From assembly GCA_030641535.1 (NCBI GenBank), contig DAOWHG010000025.1:1-5828 (forward strand): a stretch of 5,828 bases of DNA. Reading direction: 5' to 3'. This document shows, in pieces, positions 1-5,828 of this stretch; position 1 is the stretch's first letter, and each line of letters starts with the position of its first letter. Source of the DNA: Mycoplasmatota bacterium. Its GTDB lineage: Bacteria > Bacillota_I > Bacilli_A > Izemoplasmatales > Izemoplasmataceae. The notes under the pieces are model-generated. The model searched no databases. It was not told the DNA's origin and saw only the letters and a list, made by a program, of their open reading frames with translations. Made by a program: the position numbers and the translations under genes.

Positions 1-1
1 C

Positions 2-1114
2 CAAAATGTTATAAAAACTGAATTAAAGTCAATAAGTAGAACATTATCTACTCCAAGAAAATCGGAAATTGAATATGAAATAGAAAAAATCACAATTTCA
101 GAAGAAGAATTAGTTATAGAAGAACAGGCAGTTCTTGGAATAAGTAGAGAAGGATATGTTAAACGGGCATCAGTTAGATCATTTAAAGCAACTGATAAAC
201 CAAACGTTAAAGAAAATGACTCTATGTTATTCACAAGTGAAGTTTCAACTTTAGATACTGTATTGATTTTTACTAGTAAAGGGAATTATGTTTATCTTCC
301 AGTTTATAAAGTACTTGATTCTAAATGGAAAGATTTAGGAACTCATATTAGCAATATCGTTCAGCTTGAAGAAGGAGAAAAAATTGTTAGAATAGTACAT
401 GTTAAAGACTTTAAAGAAGACAAGTACATAGTATTTATAACTAAAGATAATTTAATTAAGCTTACAAAACTTGAAGACTTCAACGTATCAAGATATTCAA
501 AAACAATTAAAGCAATTAATCTAAATAAAGGTGATTCTTTAGTTTCAGTTGATGTTACCGATTGTCTAGATAGTGAATTATTGATAGTAACTAAAAAAGG
601 TATCGCTTTGAAATTCAGTTTAAGTGAAATTTCTGTTACATCTACTACAGCAAAAGGAGTAAAAGGTTTAAATTTAACTCCGAGACAAAAATTATCATCC
701 GGAATTATTTTGAAAGATCATCATGAACTATTAGTTTTGACTCATCGAGGTACTATAAAAAGACTAAATTTAGAAGATATTCCAAAGAAAAGAAGAACTA
801 ATAAAGGTGTTCCATTATATAAAGTTGTCAAATCAAATCCGTATCTAGTTGTTGATTTGTGTTTAATGAATGCTACTCAATATAAGAATAGAGCAAAAAT
901 TAATATCAATACTGATAAAATGTTGGTTACTTTAAAAGCATTTGATATTAAAACAGATAAAACTGTTACTGGGAAATCATACATTAAATCAAAACAAGGG
1001 AAACCATTATTTATGAATATTGAGGAATTGGAAATTGATGATACAATACCAAATCTTAATGATTATAAAAAAATTAAGAACATTGATCTTGTACAACAAA
1101 AACTATTTGAATAA
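2..1114 (+). CDS. parC: DNA topoisomerase IV subunit A (ParC), C-terminal part, 5' end outside window
   Basis: The reading frame is open from base 2 to the TAA at 1112-1114, giving the last 370 residues; the N-terminal catalytic part with the active-site Tyr lies upstream. Topoisomerase IV (ParC2ParE2) decatenates daughter chromosomes and relaxes supercoils with ATP. The fragment opens with the end of the breakage-reunion core and a charged linker (residues about 1-40, including TPRKSEIE), then the beta-propeller DNA-wrapping domain. Its first blade has GISREGYVKRASVRSFKATD (46-65), close to the GYIKR-T-S-RS(F/Y) signature of Gram-positive ParC/GrlA. Further repeats include TLDTVLIFTSKGNYVYLPVYK, ELLIVTKKGIALKF and ELLVLTHRGTIKRL. 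No GyrA-box (QRRGGKG-like) is visible, which favours ParC over GyrA. ParE would be expected just upstream. Translation runs far upstream of the first internal ATG (224), so that ATG is not the start. Confidence 0.95.
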   Translation, partial: QNVIKTELKSISRTLSTPRKSEIEYEIEKITISEEELVIEEQAVLGISREGYVKRASVRSFKATDKPNVKENDSMLFTSEVSTLDTVLIFTSKGNYVYLPVYKVLDSKWKDLGTHISNIVQLEEGEKIVRIVHVKDFKEDKYIVFITKDNLIKLTKLEDFNVSRYSKTIKAINLNKGDSLVSVDVTDCLDSELLIVTKKGIALKFSLSEISVTSTTAKGVKGLNLTPRQKLSSGIILKDHHELLVLTHRGTIKRLNLEDIPKKRRTNKGVPLYKVVKSNPYLVVDLCLMNATQYKNRAKININTDKMLVTLKAFDIKTDKTVTGKSYIKSKQGKPLFMNIEELEIDDTIPNLNDYKKIKNIDLVQQKLFE

Positions 1115-1136
1115 AAAGTAGCTTAGGCTGCTTTTT
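1113..1136 (+). terminator. Rho-independent terminator after parC
   Basis: AAAAAGTAGC (1113-1122), loop TTAG, then GCTGCTTTTT (1127-1136) forms a 10-bp stem with one U:G pair, ending in a T run. The left arm begins inside the parC stop codon TAA (1112-1114), so the stop and terminator overlap. It separates parC from the downstream unit. The A-run before the stem could let it act on antisense transcripts as well. Confidence 0.88.
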
Positions 1137-1146
1137 ATATTTAATA

Positions 1147-1175
1147 TACTCAAAAAAATCGAAAACGACTATAAT
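1147..1175 (+). promoter_or_regulatory. Candidate sigma-A type promoter for the 1252-recJ unit
   Basis: A perfect -10 hexamer TATAAT lies at 1170-1175. The -35 position with a 17-bp spacer (1147-1152, TACTCA) matches TTGACA at only 3 of 6 bases; an A-tract (1152-1158) lies in the spacer. The start of transcription would be near 1182, giving a leader of about 70 nt. A second possible -10 is TAAAAT at 1213-1218 with TTAGGA (1189-1194) 18 bp upstream, which lies inside the palindrome. In such AT-rich DNA, -10-like hexamers are common. The placement after a terminator and before a co-directional gene group is the stronger argument. Confidence 0.5.
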
Positions 1176-1203
1176 AAAGCATTAATGATTAGGAAAAATA
1201 CCA

Positions 1204-1231
1204 TAATTATAGTAAAATAGAACTATAAATA
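1204..1231. promoter_or_regulatory. Imperfect 28-bp palindrome, candidate operator
   Basis: Arms TAATTATAGT (1204-1213) and ACTATAAATA (1222-1231) pair at 9 of 10 positions, with seven contiguous pairs (TTATAGT/ACTATAA), around an 8-nt centre AAAATAGA. The site ends 8 bp before the GAGGTG ribosome binding site of the next gene and overlaps a possible -10 box (TAAAAT, 1213-1218). A further half-site ACTATAAT occurs at 1168-1175, over the consensus -10. This geometry suits a dimeric repressor site, possibly for the winged-helix protein encoded immediately downstream. In the transcript it could instead be a weak, A-U-only hairpin. Chance is not excluded, because the gap is nearly all A and T. 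Confidence 0.4.
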
Positions 1232-1239
1232 CTATGTTT

Positions 1240-1245
1240 GAGGTG
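1240..1245 (+). promoter_or_regulatory. Ribosome binding site that fixes a TTG start at 1252
   Basis: GAGGTG lies 6 nt before TTG 1252. The same hexamer precedes nadC (2319-2324, 5 nt before ATG 2330) and argS (3153-3158, 4 nt before ATG 3163). The in-frame ATG at 1234 lies upstream of this site and has only AT-rich sequence with no Shine-Dalgarno before it. Confidence 0.75.
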
Positions 1246-1251
1246 GTTAAA

Positions 1252-2325
1252 TTGAATTGCTTGATAAATATCGATAGAGCTCGCATTCCTCATGATGTTA
1301 TAATGTCTTATATAAATATATATAAGTCAATTGGAATAAATCACTATAATCACGAGACATTAAGTTCAGATTATTCAGTAATGGTGCGACAAACTATCAA
1401 CAATGATACACATTTTTTCACAAAAATATTTAACATAAGTGTGTCAGATGCGCGGCTTAAGTCACTTATCTATAAAGATGTTATGCCAAAAAACAAAGAC
1501 GAGCGTTTAGTTCTGAATCTAAGGAACGCATTTACTAAGATCCATAAAGAGAATTCTACATTTGAGCTTCTGCCAAATGAAATTTTTGATTTGCTCAAAT
1601 TTCTATATAAAGACATTCTTCCAGATAGTAAGTTGCAATTTAGAAAAGTTGCTAAGAAATCAAATAAAATAACTCTTCTTTCAGGTAATTTCACTTCTAT
1701 GAAAGGACATTTAGAGGAGCTCATTACTTTGTATAAAGAAAAAATTAAGGAAAACAAGTATGAAGTTTCTTTTATTATTGAAAATTTTTATATTGATTTT
1801 CTAAATATCAATCCATTTGTTGAAAAAAACAATGAAATTGGTCTGATTTTACTATATATTTTGTTATTAACAAATTCCTTCGAAGTCTTTGAATATATTA
1901 GTTTCATGAGACTAATTGCAATAAATAAAGATGAATTTGAATTGGAAACTAGAAATGCATCTTTCAACTGGGCAGAAGGGTATAGTCAGATTTTACCTTT
2001 GCATCGATTCATTCTAAAAATTTCATCTTATGCGTATGATGAAATTAACGAATTAATAAGGAATTATGAATTTGATAGTCAATTAAATAAATCAAATAAC
2101 ATTGAAAATACTATCAATAAACTTCCTGATGTTTTTAGCAAAGACGACATTAGAAATGTTCATCCTTACATATCAGATTCGACAATTAATAGAACTTTAA
2201 AACGTTTAAGAGATTCTGAAAGAATTCGACCACTTGGAAAAGGAAGAAGTGCTAAGTGGATCAAACTGTACAAAACGACAAATAAAAAATTAATATATGA
2301 ACAACTTGATCTTAAGTTGAGGTGA
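1252..2325 (+). CDS. Degenerate Fic-fold protein with C-terminal winged helix, putative transcription regulator
   Basis: 357 aa from TTG 1252 (363 aa if the ATG at 1234, which lacks a ribosome binding site, is used). The layout follows Fic-family proteins with a C-terminal winged helix. An N-terminal helical part contains ETLSSDYSV (35-43), matching the EAxxSSxIEG region. LPNEIFDLLKFLYKDIL (107-123) matches the LSxxxIxxLH helix, and QFRK (129-132) matches the GxFR segment. The core is INPFVEKNNEIGLILLYILLL (186-206), aligned to HPFx(D/E)GNGRxxRLLxxLLL, followed by EYISFMRLI (214-222). Catalytic His is Asn187; the Gly, Gly and Arg of GNGR are Lys192, Asn194 and Glu195, so AMP transfer is not expected. 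Residues about 292-340 (FSKDDIRN...STINRTLKRLRDSERIRPLGKG) look like a winged helix with an RxLxxLRxxxRI recognition segment. The hydrophobic stretch 196-206 is the Fic core helix, not a membrane span. The TGA stop overlaps the nadC ribosome binding site and the gap to nadC is 4 bp, suggesting translational coupling. A role in controlling nadC is inferred. A conventional Fic enzyme is unlikely. Confidence 0.72.
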   Translation: MNCLINIDRARIPHDVIMSYINIYKSIGINHYNHETLSSDYSVMVRQTINNDTHFFTKIFNISVSDARLKSLIYKDVMPKNKDERLVLNLRNAFTKIHKENSTFELLPNEIFDLLKFLYKDILPDSKLQFRKVAKKSNKITLLSGNFTSMKGHLEELITLYKEKIKENKYEVSFIIENFYIDFLNINPFVEKNNEIGLILLYILLLTNSFEVFEYISFMRLIAINKDEFELETRNASFNWAEGYSQILPLHRFILKISSYAYDEINELIRNYEFDSQLNKSNNIENTINKLPDVFSKDDIRNVHPYISDSTINRTLKRLRDSERIRPLGKGRSAKWIKLYKTTNKKLIYEQLDLKLR

Positions 2326-2329
2326 TGAA

Positions 2330-3154
2330 ATGGATAGCAGAATAGATAATATTATTAAGAATGCATTAAAAGAAGATATACCAACTATCGACATTACTTC
2401 TGATAATCTTTTTAATAACGAAACAAGTGAAGGAGTTTTTATTGCTAAGCAAAATGGAATATTAAGTGGTGTACAAGTTATGGTTAGAGTTTTTCAAATA
2501 CTTGATGATTCTATTTATATCAAAGTGTTAAACGATGATAGTGAACAAGTTGAAAAAGGAGACATAATTGCTATAATAAGCGGTAAAACGTCTTCTATTC
2601 TAAAAGGAGAAAGAGTCGCTTTGAACCTTATGCAGAGAATGAGTGGTATTGCATCATTAACCAATTTGTTTGTAAATGAAATCGGTCAATATAACGCAAA
2701 AATACTTGATACAAGGAAGACTACTCCTAATTTAAGAGTGTTAGAAAAAATGTCGGTTGTACATGGTGGTGGAATTAATCACAGATTCTGTTTGAGTGAT
2801 CAAGTAATGATTAAAGACAACCATATTAAGAGTGCCGGATCTATAACTCAAGCAGTAAAAATTATAAAAAGTAAAGTTGACCAAAATATTAAAATAGAAG
2901 TAGAGGTCGAAACATTTGACCAATTTATTGAAGCAACCAAAACTGATTGTGATATCATTATGCTTGATAATATGGATAATGATTTAATGAGTAAATGTGT
3001 TCTTGCAAATAACGGAAAACTTCTTGAAGCAAGTGGAAATATGGAATTGAATCGAATTAAGGGTGTTGCTAAAACTGGAGTAGATTTTATAAGTGTTGGA
3101 GCTCTTACACATTCCTATAAGGCAATGGATATAAGTTTAAAATTTAATAATTGA
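2330..3154 (+). CDS. nadC: Nicotinate-nucleotide pyrophosphorylase (carboxylating), quinolinate phosphoribosyltransferase
   Basis: This 274-aa protein has the usual length for NadC. It converts quinolinate and PRPP to nicotinate mononucleotide, CO2 and pyrophosphate in de novo NAD synthesis, in the cytoplasm. Family landmarks appear in order: ALKEDIPTIDITS (12-24, the EDxxxxDxTS motif), GERVALNLMQRMSGIAS (93-109), ILDTRKTTPNLRVLEK (125-140), GGGINHR (146-152), MIKDNHI (160-166), EVEVE (190-194 region), IMLDNM (210-215), LEASGN (232-237) and ISVGALTHS (254-262). The Arg, Lys and His residues that bind quinolinate (DTRK, HR, IKDNH) are all present, so it should be active. The start is ATG 2330, preceded by GAGGTG at 2319-2324, which overlaps the upstream stop codon. 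It sits in the same unit as argS (8 bp downstream). nadA and nadB, which would supply quinolinate, are not in this window. Confidence 0.96.
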   Translation: MDSRIDNIIKNALKEDIPTIDITSDNLFNNETSEGVFIAKQNGILSGVQVMVRVFQILDDSIYIKVLNDDSEQVEKGDIIAIISGKTSSILKGERVALNLMQRMSGIASLTNLFVNEIGQYNAKILDTRKTTPNLRVLEKMSVVHGGGINHRFCLSDQVMIKDNHIKSAGSITQAVKIIKSKVDQNIKIEVEVETFDQFIEATKTDCDIIMLDNMDNDLMSKCVLANNGKLLEASGNMELNRIKGVAKTGVDFISVGALTHSYKAMDISLKFNN

Positions 3155-3158
3155 GGTG
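3153..3158 (+). promoter_or_regulatory. Ribosome binding site that fixes the argS start at 3163
   Basis: GAGGTG begins inside the nadC stop codon (TGA 3152-3154) and lies 4 nt before ATG 3163. The argS frame is also open back to a TTG at 3151, but that codon precedes the site and would add only MRCI, so the ATG is preferred. Confidence 0.85.
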
Positions 3159-3162
3159 CATT

Positions 3163-4815
3163 ATGAAATTACATGAATTAGTAAAAAATATAAGACAAGA
3201 ATTTAAAAATACACTGGTCAATCTAGGGTATTTTTCAGAGGATTTAGAGATTTCTATTGAGATTCCAAAGGGAAACGAAAATGGAGACTATTCCTCTAAT
3301 ATAGCCATGAAATTGGCAAGAGTTGCTAGAAAAGCACCTCTGAAAATCGCTGAAGAAATTATTGAACTATTTAATAAAGATGACCTCTTTATTTCAAAAA
3401 TAGAAGTAGCGAAACCTGGATTTATCAATATTTTTCTAGATAAAGCTTTTTTAACTAGTATTATAACTGATGTAAATAACTTAAATTCAGATTATGGTAA
3501 CTTAGATTTAGGTGAAGGTGAACATTATAACATTGAGTTTGTCAGTGTTAATCCGACAGGTAGTTTACATATTGGTCATGCTAGAGGGGCTTCAGCTGGG
3601 GATTCTATTAGTAGAATAATGAAAAAAGCTGGATATCAGGTTACGAAAGAATACTATGTAAACGACGCAGGTAATCAAATTCATAACCTTGCAGTTAGTA
3701 TAGATGCAAGATATAAGCAATTATTTGGAAAAGACGTCAAAATACCAGATGATGGATATCACGGACCTGAAATTCTAGAGGCAGCAAAGAAAGTCAAAGA
3801 GGAATTTAATGATCGTTTTATGAAAGAAGACGGATATGAGTTCTTTAAGAAGTTTGGCGTGGAGTCATTACTAGAAGTTCTCCAAAAAGATTTAAGTGAT
3901 TTTGGAGTAACTTTTGATGTCTGGTTTAGTGAAAAATCATTATATGATAATAAACTAGTGCAAAAAGCTATCACTTTTTTAGAAGAAAATGACTACACAT
4001 ACAGACTAGATGGAGCTTTATGGCTAAAAACAAGTGAGTTTGGTGATGAAAAAGATAGAGTTATTGTTAAAAGTGATGGAACATACACTTATCTAGCTCC
4101 TGATATCGCATACCATAAAAACAAACTTGAAAGAGGATATACTAAACTCATTGACATTTTAGGTGGAGATCATCATGGATATATTGATCGTCTTAAAGCA
4201 GCCATTGAAATGGTTGGAGGAAAAAGTAATATTCTTGAAGTTGAGATATTACAAATGGTTAAGGTAATCCAAAACGGAGAAGAAGTGAAAATGTCGAAAA
4301 GAAGTGGTAAAGCCATTACTTTAAGAGACATAATAGATGAAGTTGGAGTAGATCCTGTCCGTTATTTCTTTGCAATGAGAAGTTTGAATACTCATATGGA
4401 CTTGGATTTAGATTTAGCATTAAAACAAACTAATGAAAATCCTGTTTACTATGTTCAATATGCTCACGCAAGAATTAATAGTATTTTCAAAACAGCAAAA
4501 GATAAAGGATTTGATACATCAAATCTTCCAAAAGAATTTGTTACAATAAGTAGTGAGAAAGCATTTGATTTAATTCAATTACTAGGAAATTATTCAGAGG
4601 CAATTCGTCAATCAGCAATCCAAAAAGCGCCTCATAAAATCACTAATTATGTCAATAATTTAGCTAGTTCTTTTCATAGTTACTACAACGACGAACAAGT
4701 AATTACTGATGACCACTTGAAAACAATGGAACGATTATCACTATTAAATGCAACAAGAATAGTACTGAAAGACGCATTATCTTTAGTAGGAGTTAGTGCA
4801 CCAAATAAAATGTAA
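3163..4815 (+). CDS. argS: Arginyl-tRNA synthetase
   Basis: 550 aa, a normal bacterial ArgRS length. It charges tRNA-Arg with arginine using ATP, in the cytoplasm. The N-terminal add-1 domain (about 1-110) contains GDYSSNIAMKLA (41-52) and KPGFINIFL (84-92). The class I Rossmann core begins at EFVSVNPTGSLHIGHARG (125-142) with the HIGH motif at 136-139. It continues with YYVNDAGNQI (164-173), SDGTYTYLAPDIAYH (304-318) and GGDHHGY (334-340). The second signature loop is VKMSKRSGKAITL (375-387), a KMSK-containing version common in Gram-positive enzymes. Next comes RYFFAMRSLNTHMDLDLDLA (400-419). The C-terminal DALR anticodon-binding domain runs from about 426 (VYYVQYAHARI) to the end, with the family-typical tail LVGVSAPNKM. 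No T-box leader is present, and the 8-bp gap after nadC leaves no room for one, so expression depends on upstream promoters. Confidence 0.97.
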   Translation: MKLHELVKNIRQEFKNTLVNLGYFSEDLEISIEIPKGNENGDYSSNIAMKLARVARKAPLKIAEEIIELFNKDDLFISKIEVAKPGFINIFLDKAFLTSIITDVNNLNSDYGNLDLGEGEHYNIEFVSVNPTGSLHIGHARGASAGDSISRIMKKAGYQVTKEYYVNDAGNQIHNLAVSIDARYKQLFGKDVKIPDDGYHGPEILEAAKKVKEEFNDRFMKEDGYEFFKKFGVESLLEVLQKDLSDFGVTFDVWFSEKSLYDNKLVQKAITFLEENDYTYRLDGALWLKTSEFGDEKDRVIVKSDGTYTYLAPDIAYHKNKLERGYTKLIDILGGDHHGYIDRLKAAIEMVGGKSNILEVEILQMVKVIQNGEEVKMSKRSGKAITLRDIIDEVGVDPVRYFFAMRSLNTHMDLDLDLALKQTNENPVYYVQYAHARINSIFKTAKDKGFDTSNLPKEFVTISSEKAFDLIQLLGNYSEAIRQSAIQKAPHKITNYVNNLASSFHSYYNDEQVITDDHLKTMERLSLLNATRIVLKDALSLVGVSAPNKM

Positions 4816-4831
4816 AGTGGTCTATCCACTT
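4815..4831 (+). other. Small stem-loop between argS and recJ
   Basis: AAGTGG (4815-4820) and CCACTT (4826-4831) form a 6-bp stem with a TCTAT loop, starting at the last base of the argS stop codon. No T run follows (the next bases are CTATGG), so it is a poor intrinsic terminator. It ends 6 nt before the TTAGGAG site of recJ and could at most modulate readthrough, mRNA decay or recJ translation. Confidence 0.35.
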
Positions 4832-4850
4832 CTATGGTTAGGAGACGTCC

Positions 4851-5828
4851 ATGTTTAGATGGCGAATTAAAAATGACAATTTGAATCAAAAAAAATTGGT
4901 CGAGGATATTTACCGGTCTCGAGGAGTATCAAACTATCAAAAATTGTTCAGTTTAGATGAAAAAGATTTGAATGATCCTTATCTTTTAAAGGACATGCAA
5001 AAGTCTGTTGACCGAATTATGGAAGCAGTTAAACTTAAAGAGAAAATTCTCATTTATGGAGACTACGATGTTGATGGAATCACAAGCACATTTATCTTAT
5101 ATAAAACTCTAAAAGATTTAGGTGCAAATGTTATGTATGACATCCCAAACAGATTTGTAGACGGATACGGATTATCATACTCTAAAACATATGAAATGAT
5201 TAATGAACAAATCAATATAGTTATTACAGTTGATAATGGAATTAAATCTGTTTTCGAAGCAAATATTTTAAAAGAGAATAATATTGATTTAATTATTACT
5301 GATCATCATGAACAAGAAGGAGCTCTCCCTAATGCATTTGCAATTATTCATACTGCATTATCTGATTATCCATTTAAGCCTTTAGCAGGAGTTGGAGTAG
5401 CTTTTAAGTTATCCCAAGCACTAATTGGGGACGCTGCACTAGAGTTTATTGATATAGTAGCTCTAGGTACAATTGCCGATATGATGCCTTTGATAGATGA
5501 AAATCGTGCAATTGTCAATCTTGGATTGAAGCAAATGATGTCTTCACACAACATTGGTTTATCAAAGTTGATTTCATTCTTAGATTTATCATATCCATCT
5601 GTTTCTGATATTCAGTTCAAAATCGCTCCAAGATTAAACGCTTGTGGAAGAATGAAAAGCGCTAAATTAGCCGTTGAATTGTTGTTATCTGAAAGTAATT
5701 CAATAGCATTTAATCATCTAAAAGAAATAGAAGAAATAAACAATAAAAGAAAAAAATTAACAAAAACTCTATTTAATGAAGCTTTATTACAACTTAAAGA
5801 AGATGAACCTAGCATTATAGTTCATTCA
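4851..5828 (+). CDS. recJ: Single-stranded-DNA-specific exonuclease RecJ, N-terminal part, 3' end outside window
   Basis: The frame is open from ATG 4851 to the window edge (326 residues). TTAGGAG (4838-4844) lies 6 nt before the ATG. RecJ is a 5'-to-3' ssDNA exonuclease of the DHH phosphoesterase family, used in recombination and mismatch or base-excision repair. The metal-binding motifs are intact: LIYGDYDVDGITS (67-79), ITVDNGI (125-131), IITDHHE (148-154), LAGVGVAFKL (178-187) and DIVALGTIADMMPL (201-214). The next region has the RecJ-type APRLNACGRM (259-268), and a charged helix (EIEEINNKRKKL, 292-303) leads toward the DHHA1 domain. This combination, with N-terminal residues WRI and the linker helix, separates RecJ from short DHH proteins such as NrnA. 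The rest of DHHA1 and the OB-fold lie outside. It follows argS by 35 bp and is probably co-transcribed with it. Confidence 0.94.
   Translation, partial: MFRWRIKNDNLNQKKLVEDIYRSRGVSNYQKLFSLDEKDLNDPYLLKDMQKSVDRIMEAVKLKEKILIYGDYDVDGITSTFILYKTLKDLGANVMYDIPNRFVDGYGLSYSKTYEMINEQINIVITVDNGIKSVFEANILKENNIDLIITDHHEQEGALPNAFAIIHTALSDYPFKPLAGVGVAFKLSQALIGDAALEFIDIVALGTIADMMPLIDENRAIVNLGLKQMMSSHNIGLSKLISFLDLSYPSVSDIQFKIAPRLNACGRMKSAKLAVELLLSESNSIAFNHLKEIEEINNKRKKLTKTLFNEALLQLKEDEPSIIVHS

Noticed and set aside
1470..1757. Open reading frame of 95 codons on the minus strand
   Set aside because: It lies wholly inside the well-supported + strand gene at 1252-2325, has no recognisable domain, and is a by-product of AT-rich codon use.
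1837..1869. Transmembrane segment in the 1252 protein (GLILLYILLL region)
   Set aside because: The hydrophobic stretch is short and coincides with the buried helix that follows the Fic motif in the family, so a soluble core helix explains it better.
1252..2325. Fic toxin of a toxin-antitoxin pair
   Set aside because: The catalytic His and the GNGR residues are missing, no small antitoxin gene is adjacent, and the gene sits in a housekeeping operon.
2741..2923. Minus-strand open frame of 60 codons
   Set aside because: It is antisense to the most conserved part of nadC, with no domain and no separate promoter evidence.
3759..3974. Minus-strand open frame of 71 codons
   Set aside because: It is antisense to the argS catalytic core, with low-complexity Ser/Phe/Lys composition typical of shadow frames.
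4393..4422. Short tandem repeat (GATTTAGATTTAGC-like) in argS
   Set aside because: It encodes the MDLDLDLA stretch that is usual in arginyl-tRNA synthetases, so it is a codon effect, not a repeat element.
4815..4831. Terminator between argS and recJ
   Set aside because: The stem is only 6 bp and no T run follows; kept only as a small stem-loop, not a terminator.
4683..4889. Minus-strand open frame spanning the argS-recJ junction
   Set aside because: It overlaps two convincing + strand genes and both recJ initiation signals, and no protein family is recognisable.
5366..5554. Minus-strand open frame of 62 codons
   Set aside because: It is antisense to the conserved DHH region of recJ and has no independent support.

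Overview
The window is AT-rich, all genes are on the + strand, and spacing is tight. TGA is used as a stop (the genes ending at 2325 and 3154) while tryptophan is TGG, so the standard bacterial code applies. That excludes Mycoplasma/Spiroplasma-type code 4. Gene content, Shine-Dalgarno sites of GAGGTG/TTAGGAG type and the ParC sequence style point to a low-GC Gram-positive, perhaps a Mollicutes relative that keeps the standard code (Acholeplasma/Izemoplasma-like) or a nearby Firmicutes lineage. The exact taxon cannot be read from this sequence.

Layout: (1) 2-1114 is the 3' part of parC (topoisomerase IV subunit A), closed by a rho-independent terminator at 1113-1136. (2) 1137-1251 is a short AT-rich regulatory gap with a consensus -10 box, an imperfect 28-bp palindrome and a strong ribosome binding site. 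(3) 1252-2325 encodes a 357-aa protein that I read as a catalytically degenerate Fic-fold protein with a C-terminal winged helix. (4) 2330-3154 is nadC. (5) 3163-4815 is argS. (6) 4851-5828 is the 5' part of recJ, running off the right edge.

The last four genes have gaps of 4, 8 and 35 bp with no convincing terminator between them, so they probably form one transcription unit starting in the 1137-1251 gap. It joins the NAD-forming quinolinate phosphoribosyltransferase, arginyl-tRNA synthetase and the RecJ nuclease.

The most unusual item is the first gene of that unit. Its Fic motif HPFx(D/E)GNGR has become NPFVEKNNE, losing the catalytic His and the phosphate-binding Gly/Arg residues, while the fold landmarks and a DNA-binding-type winged helix remain. 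Lying 4 bp ahead of nadC and just behind a palindrome, it is a candidate ligand-sensing transcription regulator derived from a dead enzyme, analogous to NrtR (a Nudix-like domain plus winged helix). That function is inference, not demonstrated.
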